Positions 46,380-54,801 of a DNA stretch of 64,000 bases are shown here, one piece after another; the first letter of the stretch is position 1, and each line of letters begins with the position of its first letter. The DNA is taken from positions 1-64,000 of the forward strand of contig CAYXJR010000001.1 of NCBI GenBank assembly GCA_964465145.1. The letters run 5' to 3'. Origin of the DNA: JAUVKA01 sp964465145. Lineage in GTDB: Bacteria; Bacteroidota; Bacteroidia; Bacteroidales; UBA12481. The notes below the pieces were generated by a model. That model did no database searches and was not told where the DNA came from. It was given only the letters and a program-made list of their open reading frames with translations. A program made the translations under genes and the position numbers.

Positions 46380-48870
46380 ATGACAGCCAATAACTTTTTA
46401 CTCCGACTAATCACAATCCTATTCCTGATTCCTTCAATAGTATTTGCCCAGGAAAAATCCAAGCCTGTTGGCAGCTTTGAATCATTTGCCAATGGACAGA
46501 TACAGGGGCACTGGCAATTTCACAAAACCTGGGATAAAGAAACTGATACATATGGTCATCGCGGTGACCATTCCATGTATAATCCCCAGACCAATAAACT
46601 ATATGTTATTACATCCGGGAAAAACCTGGTTATGGGTAAACTGGAACATAATGGTTTTCTGGAGCTGCGAAATCAAAAGATCTATCTGCAGGGAAAGGTA
46701 TTCCTGGGGCTCCGTAAACCATCAGGAGGATTCAGATTGATTGCCGGTGTGGCTGTTTCATCAGAGCAGTCAAACCTGCATTATTCCGATGATGATGGAA
46801 TGAGCTGGAAGGAAAGTTTCGGCGGGCGATTCAACGGATCAGAGTCAATCTGGGGAACTGTATTGGAGAATCAGGGAACCAGGACCGCGGGACATTTCAC
46901 TGGACCAAAATCGGAAAGGACAGCTTACTCGCCAGGACAGCCCTCAAAGCCGACGGTTTACGGATCACTATTTCAAATAATGGTAAAGCCTACTGGTTCA
47001 TTCATTACTGGCCGAGCATGTATCACCGGCATGCACCAATTACCGGTGATCCCAGGCTGGCCGATACCCAGCTTACTGACCGAACAGTTAAAAACTGGTA
47101 TACTCCGCCAATGAAACCCTCATGGGTACCGGGGGAGGATGCAATTTACCTTACAGGTGAACCAAAGTTGATCAAACTCATCTACAAATCTGATTCCAAT
47201 AAGATCATCAGGAAAGATCTGGATTTTGATTTCAAAGCCGCATCGGGTGAGGTTAGTTACGGGATTGAAACTATATCTCTGGATACAAACCGGATGTATG
47301 TTGTTACTAAAAACGGCCAGTTTTACCATACAAGGGACGGGGGTAAAAACTGGAGCAAATCAGCCTATGTAGGGCCAGTTCCTTCGGCTACTCAAAGACG
47401 AACCTGGGGATTGGTAGGGCATGCTGTGGAAGCAGCTGATTTTAATCCCGACCTCGTTTATTGGTCAGGAATCGGGGGAAGTGGTTTGAGCCCTTTCCTG
47501 ATATCAGAGGATGGAGGGGTCACTTTCAGATCTGCCACTAAAGGCTTACCAGCCAATACACGTATTGATGGTATTGCCGTAACACCTAATGGAGATTTTG
47601 TTTTTGGTACCAATGGATATGTATTTGTCAGGGCCATGGACAAATGGTTTGAAATGAAGGGGGATTCCTATCCCTTGGCCGGGAATATTAATGGGGTAGA
47701 ATATCTTGCAGATAGTGAGATAGTTAGATAGTTAGACATTGCACCTATGGGCTCGGGGTAATGGATTTCGTTCTTGAAAAACCTTTCAGAGGACTTATCC
47801 TTTCATATTTTGAAAACCCTGAACTTAAGGGCGAGCCAGTCAAATTCGCTAAATCATCTTCAATAAACATGGAAGCCAGCCATTATGAGCCTGTATATAA
47901 TTTCGGAAAAATCAACAATTTCGGACTTCGATGGACAGGACAATTGAAGGCTCCCGTATCAGGACAATATACTTTCAGCATCCAGGTAGCCGATGGGGTC
48001 AAATTCTGGCTGAATAATAAACTGCTTATCAATAGCTGGAAGGAGCAGGATTCAATAACCTACTCTGCCCAGGTTAAGCTGGATTCCGCACAGGTTTATC
48101 CTTTTAGGCTTGATTATTATAATGGCAGGGGAGAGTCACTTGTTAAACTATTCTGGGAATACCCGGGCAAGAAAAAACAACTTATCCCTGCAAGTGCATT
48201 TGTGCCTGAGGAATCCGGATTTTTACCAAAACAAGAGTATGTACCCTATGATTTCAGTGTCATTTCAGATGGAAAAGGAGCGATTGTCGATTGGCGGGAT
48301 CCTGAACTCCGGCATCCAGGAAATGGTAATAGCTTAAAAGCCAGCCATAAACCAGGAGATTTTTCCCCTGAAGGCCTTACAAAAGTGACTTATTCTGCTT
48401 CCACAGCCTCCAAATTAGAGCTCGAAAAATCCTTTGATGTATTAGTATATCAGGCCTCAAAATTAAAAGCAACATATTTTGACACTATCCCTGGAGGAAA
48501 GGAGATCCTGTCGAGATATGAACCATTTATTGATTACGAATGGAAACGTGAGATCCCTGGTACAGATCCATTGGTTCGCGACAGCTTTGCTACTCAATGG
48601 GAGGGAGAGGTTTTTGCTCCTGCCTCGGGTGAATATATTTTCAGTATCCGAGGCGACAATAAGGCCCGCCTTTATCTGAATGATTCTTTATTGATTGATG
48701 CCTGGGAAAAGAAATCCGGTTTATGGGAAAGCTCAAAGATTGATTTTGAAAAAGGAGAATCCATTCGAATCCGCATGGACTATTATCATAATAACGACTT
48801 CATTGTTGCCAAACTGTATTGGAAAGTTCCGGGAACACGTTACCAGTTGATCCGTTTCAGGGAAAAATAG
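46380..48870 (+). pseudogene. PA14-domain exported protein in three frames
   Basis: The ATG at 46380 gives a signal peptide ending VFAQ. The first part (to about 46870) and second part (about 46870-47730) look like a propeller-type sialidase-fold protein (LHYSDDDGMSW, FYHTRDGGKNW, FLISEDGGVTF). The third part (47728-48870) carries two PA14 carbohydrate-binding domains (FGLRWTGQLKAPVSGQYTF; FATQWEGEVFAPASGEYIF). Frame breaks lie near 46,855-46,900 and at 47710-47736, where an 8-bp unit is repeated; removing one unit rejoins frames two and three. An intact protein would be about 830 residues. Role probably in glycan binding or cleavage. Confidence 0.82.
47710..47736 (+). repeat. 8-bp tandem repeat at frame break
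   Basis: AGATAGTG AGATAGTT AGATAGTT AGA. Loss of one unit restores the open frame between the propeller and PA14 parts of the surrounding gene. Confidence 0.85.
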
Positions 48871-48889
48871 ACCGAAAATGGGGAATGGT

Positions 48890-48941
48890 GGATCAGTGGA
48901 TCAGTTGATCGGTGGATTGGAGAATTGGAGAATTGGAGAAT
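48890..48941. repeat. 8-bp tandem repeats between convergent gene ends
   Basis: GGATCAGT twice, then TGATCGGT, GGAT, then TGGAGAAT three times. The block ends at the stop codon of the minus-strand DUF5005-like gene. Confidence 0.85.
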
Positions 48942-50158
48942 CAGTGACCCGGTAAAAATATTTCCACCGGAACACGTACAAACCTTGGCCGGTAGATTGA
49001 GGCATCGCCTGCCATATCCCAGAAACTGTTTGAGTTTATTATATAGCTTATAAGCAATTCCCCGTTACATGACAGATGCAGGTGTCCTTTAGCGGCATAG
49101 GTGAAATAGTCTTTGCCCCTGTCCAGGCCCGGGACTGTATAAACTGGTTCAGGATCTGACCACGGACCTTCTGGATTGCTTGCAGTCCTCACCAGAATTC
49201 TCTTTCCGAACATAGGTTCGCTCTGGGTTAAAATGAGTGTCATTTTCCCATTTTCGGAATATTCGTCAACCGACAATTCACTCACCATTCCGCCTGCAAT
49301 GGAAATGGCATCGTCCATGCCAGACGACCACTCCTTTTCACCGGCATAATACTCCCACATGTCAAGTTTCTCAATATCCTCAGGTTTAACACGGGCCAGC
49401 AATAAATGCTTATCCCAGGGATTGGTGTCGTCTATGCCATATATGTAAAGTCTTCTTTCAGATTCATTTTCAATTCCCCCTTCCGGCAGCCAGGTACTGA
49501 CACCCCAATTGGTTATTCGCACAAGAGAATCTCCTGGCTGGGAACTAAAGCCGGCACCATAAGGGATCTCAACCTGCCTGACCTTCCATTTATCGGGTGG
49601 CACGGTAAAATTGTCGACAATTGCCATGGCACTTCCAATACCTTGAAAATTCCACGCACTTCCCTCTTCCCCTCTTGTGGTGAGTTTAAACAAGAACATT
49701 ACCAGGCGATTTTGTCCCTCAGGACTGGGGATAACAACTCCGCTTCCATTAAACCAATACCATGTTTTTTCAGGTTCGATCTCAGGAATAATCCAGGCAG
49801 TAGGCTTACCCTTTTTATCTGCCGGGCCCCAGTAAAAACTGATATCCTTATACCTTGGAACCCTGCAATTCCCCAGAAAAGAGCTGTCATGTACAGCAAT
49901 CGCATTATTGATCATATGGGAACCGGGTGCATGTTTACCTTCGGCGACCCCGCCAATCCAGGAGTCGGCAAACATCCATAAAGTTCTACCGTTGCCCAGG
50001 TCAACAGATCCGGCGGCATCCCCTCCTGTCCAGCCTTCAGTACGGGTGAAAGCAGCATCCCATTCTATATCTGGTATGGCCTGGGCAATCAGGCTGTTTG
50101 TATAAATTGACAGGAAGTACAGTCCGTTTATTATTAAAAATACTATTCCTTTTAGCAT
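48941..50158 (-). CDS. DUF5005/DUF4185-like exported protein
   Basis: The 405-residue protein has a signal peptide (residues about 1-25, ending SLIAQA). The mature part looks like a five-bladed propeller related to glycoside-hydrolase-associated families (RTLWMFADSWIGG near 55, WYWFNGSGVV near 135, ILVRTASNPEGPWSDPEPVY near 330). Likely periplasmic or surface, acting on or binding glycans. I cannot assign the exact family with certainty. Confidence 0.65.
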   Translation of the reverse strand: MLKGIVFLIINGLYFLSIYTNSLIAQAIPDIEWDAAFTRTEGWTGGDAAGSVDLGNGRTLWMFADSWIGGVAEGKHAPGSHMINNAIAVHDSSFLGNCRVPRYKDISFYWGPADKKGKPTAWIIPEIEPEKTWYWFNGSGVVIPSPEGQNRLVMFLFKLTTRGEEGSAWNFQGIGSAMAIVDNFTVPPDKWKVRQVEIPYGAGFSSQPGDSLVRITNWGVSTWLPEGGIENESERRLYIYGIDDTNPWDKHLLLARVKPEDIEKLDMWEYYAGEKEWSSGMDDAISIAGGMVSELSVDEYSENGKMTLILTQSEPMFGKRILVRTASNPEGPWSDPEPVYTVPGLDRGKDYFTYAAKGHLHLSCNGELLISYIINSNSFWDMAGDASIYRPRFVRVPVEIFLPGH

Positions 50159-50212
50159 ATCTTCACAGTTACTTTTTAACTCAGCTACTCAATTCATATA
50201 CTTATACTTACG

Positions 50213-50278
50213 CCATAAGCCCTAAGCCATAAGCCTTGCTATCCCTGTTAACTGTTCCCTGTTAACTGTTCCCTGTAA
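50213..50278. repeat. Two 7-bp tandem repeat blocks
   Basis: GCCATAA GCCCTAA GCCATAA GCC at 50213-50236, then CCCTGTT AACTGTT CCCTGTT AACTGTT CCCTGTA at 50244-50278. The second block contains the stop codon and last codons of the UroD-family gene on the minus strand. Confidence 0.85.
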
Positions 50279-51329
50279 ATTCTTTCGCAGCCTCTACAAT
50301 GGCTTTCAGATTCTCCCACGGCACCTCAGGCTCAACCATATGGGTGGGGCCAATTACAATGCCTCCCTGGGAACCGCATTTTTTCAGCCGTGATATAGTG
50401 GTGTCATGTACCTCTTTTGCGGTTCCGAAAGGAAGCAATTTCTGAGTACCAAGGGTTCCCCAGAAGGAGATCCTATCGCCATACTGATCATGGATCTCAT
50501 CGAAATTCATGCATTCCGGCTGAACAGGATTCAGTATATCCACTCCTACCTCGATCAGCTGCTCGATAAATGGGGTAACATAGCCGCAGGAGTGATAGAA
50601 AATAAGCACGTCGGGGTTGATTTCACGGGCAGAATTGATAACCTTTCCCAGTCGGGGTTTTAACCACCTCTCCCAGAATCCAACATCTATCATCGTAGAA
50701 TTCTGCGTTCCTATGTCGTCGCCCAGTGATAAAATATCTGCCCCTGCCTTTGTATAGGTCGTTGCCTTTGAAACAGCAAATTCTGTTAATTTATCAAGGA
50801 GAACTTCAGCCCTCTCATCCTCCATCATCATGTCTATCATCAGTTCATCCATTGAACGGAGATACCAGGATGCTTCCCAGACAGTCATCTGCATAAAGGC
50901 AAAAAATGCGAGGTTTTGAGCCTGGAGGGCCTCCATCCTTTTTTTCAATTTTGCCAGCTCCCCCTCAGCGACAGTTGGATACGAATAATCAATAATCTCA
51001 TTCAGATCAGCCCCCTTCAGAGGATGGTGCATCCTGGTCATGTGGAAAGCTGCCTCAGAACCTTTTGAATGCCCTATACCATATTCGTCAAAAACAGTGC
51101 TGCCGGGCAGACTTTCCCTCGGATAAAGATCAGGGCCGAATGAATAATTTCTTTGGACGTTCATCTCAACCGGACGGTGGCACATCCCTAAATATGACTC
51201 ATAATCGTCATGCCCGAACCTTTCCCTGAATGCTTTTATCTGCGAATCGCAGAATACAAAATCAACGGGGACAAAATCAAATCCCTGTCTTTTCAATGCC
51301 TTTATGATGTTTTCCCTGGGGGTAGGCAT
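50262..51329 (-). CDS. Uroporphyrinogen decarboxylase-like methyltransferase (MtaA/CmuA type)
   Basis: A 355-residue TIM-barrel protein of the UroD superfamily. The zinc-thiol-type motif HSCGYV near residue 243, DILSLGDDIGTQ near 195 and GIVIGPTHMVEPEVPWEN near the C-terminus match the corrinoid methyltransferase-like branch rather than haem-pathway HemE. It has no corrinoid protein next to it. A second member lies at 63079. The role may be demethylation of methylated compounds (inference). The C-terminus runs into a 7-bp tandem repeat block. Confidence 0.85.
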   Translation of the reverse strand: MPTPRENIIKALKRQGFDFVPVDFVFCDSQIKAFRERFGHDDYESYLGMCHRPVEMNVQRNYSFGPDLYPRESLPGSTVFDEYGIGHSKGSEAAFHMTRMHHPLKGADLNEIIDYSYPTVAEGELAKLKKRMEALQAQNLAFFAFMQMTVWEASWYLRSMDELMIDMMMEDERAEVLLDKLTEFAVSKATTYTKAGADILSLGDDIGTQNSTMIDVGFWERWLKPRLGKVINSAREINPDVLIFYHSCGYVTPFIEQLIEVGVDILNPVQPECMNFDEIHDQYGDRISFWGTLGTQKLLPFGTAKEVHDTTISRLKKCGSQGGIVIGPTHMVEPEVPWENLKAIVEAAKEFTGNS

Positions 51330-51429
51330 GGGTTCTATTTTCGTTTCTTTTCAGTATCCCAAAATAATCAATACAGTTCAGATTGTGGATGAAAACTTGA
51401 ATAATTATTACCCATTCCTTCTTTACGTA

Positions 51430-51536
51430 CCCACCTCCTAGCCAGGGAGGAGGAACAAAGATCTATGCCCCTCCTTGGTTAAGGAGGGCCTGCCCCGGAC
51501 TCGATCCGGGGGGTTGGGGTGGATGCGAAAACATCC
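51430..51536. repeat. Palindromic REP-like element
   Basis: Three hairpins in a row: CCTCCTAGCC.GGGAGGAGG (about 51434-51453), CCCTCCTT/AAGGAGGG (51469-51488), CCCCGGA/TCCGGGG (51493-51511), then GGATG/CATCC (51521-51536). It is GC-rich against AT-rich surroundings and lies just upstream of the DUF3311 gene. Confidence 0.7.
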
Positions 51537-51575
51537 AATTTTACTACCTTTGAATGTTACCTAAACCTGTAAAAA

Positions 51576-51803
51576 ATGCAAAAATCCAACCGAAACTGGA
51601 AGATATGCATAGTAATATTTATCTGCCTGACAGTGATTTCCTTCACACCTCTGATCATTCCGCAGGGGCAATTCAGACCAGAGTTATTGGGCGTACCCTA
51701 TTCTTTATGGACCAGTTTCATAATCACACTATCTCTGGTAATTTTAACTTTTATAGGCAGCCATGTCCATCCGGGCAGTAAAAAAGAGGAGGGTGAAAAA
51801 TGA
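51576..51803 (+). CDS. DUF3311-type small membrane protein
   Basis: A 75-residue protein with two hydrophobic segments (residues about 8-28 and 45-64). It overlaps the sodium:solute symporter by four bases (ATGA). Proteins of this size and layout typically accompany SSS transporters and are thought to be accessory subunits. Confidence 0.8.
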   Translation: MQKSNRNWKICIVIFICLTVISFTPLIIPQGQFRPELLGVPYSLWTSFIITLSLVILTFIGSHVHPGSKKEEGEK

Positions 51804-53206
51804 AAACCTGGATATGGATTTTGGGAGCCTTGTACATTGGATTGCTGCTGTTTGCATCCATAAAATCCTTTAAGAAAAACAGATCAGCAGAAGATTTCAT
51901 GTTCGCCGGATCAAACCTTGGATTGATCCTGGGAGTTCTCACTTATGCAGCCGCATTATTCAGCACTTTTACCTTCCTTGGTATGCCCGATTTCTTTCGA
52001 TTGCACGGAATCGGAGCTTGGATATTCCTGGCACTTTCAGATGGCATCATGGTCTTTTTCCTGGTATGGTTTGCCTACCACATAAGAAAAAGGGCAAAAG
52101 AATTAGGATTCAGAGGTGTTGCAGGATTGATAAGCAAAACTTTTGGAATAAAATACGCCGGCTATGTGATTTTCCTGAGTGCCTTTCTTTTCCTTATACC
52201 CTATGCAGGCATTCAAATCCAGGGGATAGCAATATTCATGCAGGCAGCCTTTCCAGATTCATTGCCATCCTGGGCCTGGGCTTCCATAATAGTTGCTGTG
52301 ATGTTGATATACAGTGAGCTTGGTGGATTTAAAGCAATTGTATTCAGCGATGCTATCCAGGCCTTGCTTTTACTGAGTGTAATCTGGATTATTGGAGCCG
52401 TTTGCCTTAATCATTTCGGCGGCGTAAAATCCATGTTCGAGGCAATCAAAGTAGTTGATGAAAAACTCTTGTCGACACCGGGCCCAAATGGCTTACTGAC
52501 CCCCCAGTTTTTAATAGCTTCCATGATAGCTATTGTCATGATCCCAGTCACCCAGCCACAGTTTACTACAAGGGTGGTAGTGATGAAAAACCTGAAATCA
52601 ACTCATTACATGGCGGTCACCCTGGGGTTCTTCGCTATCCTTGTAATCCTGCCAACATTATTTATTGGAATGTATGGAGCTCAACAATATCCGGATGCTA
52701 CCAGGGATGATTTCTTTGCCAACGCCTTTCTGCATGACCAATCCGGTATAGTGGCAGCCCTGGCGGTAATAGGATTGATCGCGGCCGGACTTTCAACTAC
52801 CAACGCTCAGATTTTTGCTCTTGGGAGTGAGCTGAGGGGCTTATTAAAGGGTGATGAAAAGAAGGTTTTCAGGATAACTAAAATCGGCATTTTTGTTTTT
52901 TCAATGATCGTCCTGGTTTTTTCTTTGATTGTAATAGACCAGATCGTGCTTCTGGCCAGGGTAAGCTTTGCCGGGACAGCCTTAATGGCTCCGATGATCC
53001 TGCTTGGTGTCCTGAGCAGGAAAGAGGTATCTTGGTTTATCATTCCTCTTTCGTTTATTGCTCTGGTCGTTTTTATTCTATCTCTCGCTAATGTGATCCC
53101 TAATGAATATTTCGGATTACGTTTGGACTTGTTGCTTTTCGTTATTCTTGGAATAACTGCTTTTATGAGCCATGTTTTTAGCAAACCGAAATCTGATATC
53201 GCATGA
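51800..53206 (+). CDS. Sodium:solute symporter (SSS family)
   Basis: A 468-residue polytopic membrane protein. SSS features include the N-terminal RSAEDFMFAGSNLG motif near 30, GFRGVAGLISKTFG near 110 and a GLIAAGLSTTNAQIFALGSEL helix near 325. About thirteen helices fit the family. It is translationally coupled to the small DUF3311 protein before it and the lipoprotein after it, so all three probably serve uptake and processing of one substrate. Confidence 0.92.
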   Translation: MKTWIWILGALYIGLLLFASIKSFKKNRSAEDFMFAGSNLGLILGVLTYAAALFSTFTFLGMPDFFRLHGIGAWIFLALSDGIMVFFLVWFAYHIRKRAKELGFRGVAGLISKTFGIKYAGYVIFLSAFLFLIPYAGIQIQGIAIFMQAAFPDSLPSWAWASIIVAVMLIYSELGGFKAIVFSDAIQALLLLSVIWIIGAVCLNHFGGVKSMFEAIKVVDEKLLSTPGPNGLLTPQFLIASMIAIVMIPVTQPQFTTRVVVMKNLKSTHYMAVTLGFFAILVILPTLFIGMYGAQQYPDATRDDFFANAFLHDQSGIVAALAVIGLIAAGLSTTNAQIFALGSELRGLLKGDEKKVFRITKIGIFVFSMIVLVFSLIVIDQIVLLARVSFAGTALMAPMILLGVLSRKEVSWFIIPLSFIALVVFILSLANVIPNEYFGLRLDLLLFVILGITAFMSHVFSKPKSDIA

Positions 53207-54801
53207 GAAATAATTTATTAATACTACTGAGCTTTACCCTGATTTTCTCAGGTTGTACTAAAACTGAGCCGGATCCCAAAATCATTAGCCAGACAAGTAA
53301 AAATGCCGAATTGGCCAATGAGGGATTTATCAGATGCAGGAATTTTGTTAATGGATGGCTGGAATATGCAGATTCCACTACTGGTCTAATTCCCAGAAAT
53401 CTAACTTCCAGTATATCCATCTGGAACGCCCAGGATGCTGCTGCTGATAATTATCCTTTTATGGTTTTGACAGCTGCCCTTACCGACCGTGAGTTATTTG
53501 AGGGAAAAATGTTGGATATCCTTAGAAAGGAGACGGAGCTGACCTCGCGGATCGGAGTCCTGCCTGATACCTGGTCGTTTGAAAAACAGGATTTCGCCAC
53601 ATCCGAGCCCGATATAAACAGTATTATGTTTGGTTCATCGGAATATATTAAGGATGGGCTTCTGCCATTGACAGAGTGGCTGGGGGAAAGCCCCTGGTCG
53701 GAAAGAATGATCAGCATACTGGATGATATGTGGGCCCGGGCTATGGTTGAAACAGAATTCGGGAAAATTGTTTCGAATAATATGGAGGTTAACGGGGAAA
53801 TGCTCCAGGCCCTATCCAGGATTTACTGGATGGCCGGTGATCAGAAATACCTTGATTGGGCTATTCGTCTTGGAGACTATTACTTACTCGGCGATCAGCA
53901 TCCCACCAGAGATTTCGACAGGCTCAAGCTGCGAGATCATGGATGTGAAATCGTATCGGGTTTATGTGAATTATATGCAACACTAAGCGAGGTAAATCAA
54001 TCTAAAAAATCAGAATATGAAACTCCAATTCATGAGATGCTGGATCGGATTCTGGAAGTTGGTCGTAACGAGGATGGACTTTTCTATAATGCCGTTAACC
54101 CTAAAACCGGAGAGATTTTAGATAAAAGGATGTCAGACAATTTTGGGTATAATCTAAATGGATTATATACGGTATATTTAATAGATGGGACTGAGGAATA
54201 TCACCAGGCAGCACTAAAAATACTAGGCTCATTGAAAGGTAAATACAATAATTTCCTATGGGAAGGAAGTTCCGGAACAGGAAGTGCCGATGGTTATGCA
54301 GATGCCATTGAAGGAGCAATGAATATCTATAACAGGGAACCGGTTCCGGCTGCTGCTGATTGGATCGATAGTGAAATGCAGGAAATGTGGACCAAACAGC
54401 AAAGTTCGGGGATAATTGAAGGCTGGCATGGGGACGGGAATTTTGCTCGTACCACCCTAATTTACTGCCTCTGGAAAACCCAGGGAATAAGCCTGGATCC
54501 ATGGAAGGAAGACATCAGATTTGGAGCTGTTTCTGTGGATGGGACTATTTATCTATCTATTCAAACAGAATCCGACTGGGAAGGAAAAATTAAGTTCGAT
54601 ACTCCGCGTCATAAGGCAAATCTGCATATGCCTGCCGACTGGCCCCGAATAAACCAGATCCCGGAATGGTTCACCGTTGAAGAAAACCAGGTATATAAAA
54701 TCAAACTAAACGGAAAATCAGAAAAACATAAAGGCTCGAAAATGGCCGATGGTTTAAAAATCAGCCTCTCAAAAGGAAAATATCTATTTACAATTCGCTG
54801 A
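53203..54801 (+). CDS. Lipoprotein with (alpha/alpha)6-barrel glycosidase-like domain
   Basis: The 532-residue precursor has a lipobox FSGC (Cys near 18). Repeating helical pairs (WMAGDQKYLDWAIRLGDYY near 210, LYTVYLIDGTEEYHQAALK near 315, GSADGYADAIEGAMNIYN near 350) resemble six-hairpin glycosidases. A catalytic residue cannot be named. It overlaps the symporter by four bases and its end overlaps the convergent GH116-like gene by 14 bp. It probably releases or trims the imported sugar outside the inner membrane (inference). Confidence 0.7.
   Translation: MRNNLLILLSFTLIFSGCTKTEPDPKIISQTSKNAELANEGFIRCRNFVNGWLEYADSTTGLIPRNLTSSISIWNAQDAAADNYPFMVLTAALTDRELFEGKMLDILRKETELTSRIGVLPDTWSFEKQDFATSEPDINSIMFGSSEYIKDGLLPLTEWLGESPWSERMISILDDMWARAMVETEFGKIVSNNMEVNGEMLQALSRIYWMAGDQKYLDWAIRLGDYYLLGDQHPTRDFDRLKLRDHGCEIVSGLCELYATLSEVNQSKKSEYETPIHEMLDRILEVGRNEDGLFYNAVNPKTGEILDKRMSDNFGYNLNGLYTVYLIDGTEEYHQAALKILGSLKGKYNNFLWEGSSGTGSADGYADAIEGAMNIYNREPVPAAADWIDSEMQEMWTKQQSSGIIEGWHGDGNFARTTLIYCLWKTQGISLDPWKEDIRFGAVSVDGTIYLSIQTESDWEGKIKFDTPRHKANLHMPADWPRINQIPEWFTVEENQVYKIKLNGKSEKHKGSKMADGLKISLSKGKYLFTIR

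Noticed and set aside
48890..48941. CRISPR array
   Set aside because: Units are 7-8 bp with no spacers. These are simple tandem repeats. No CRISPR or cas genes were seen anywhere.
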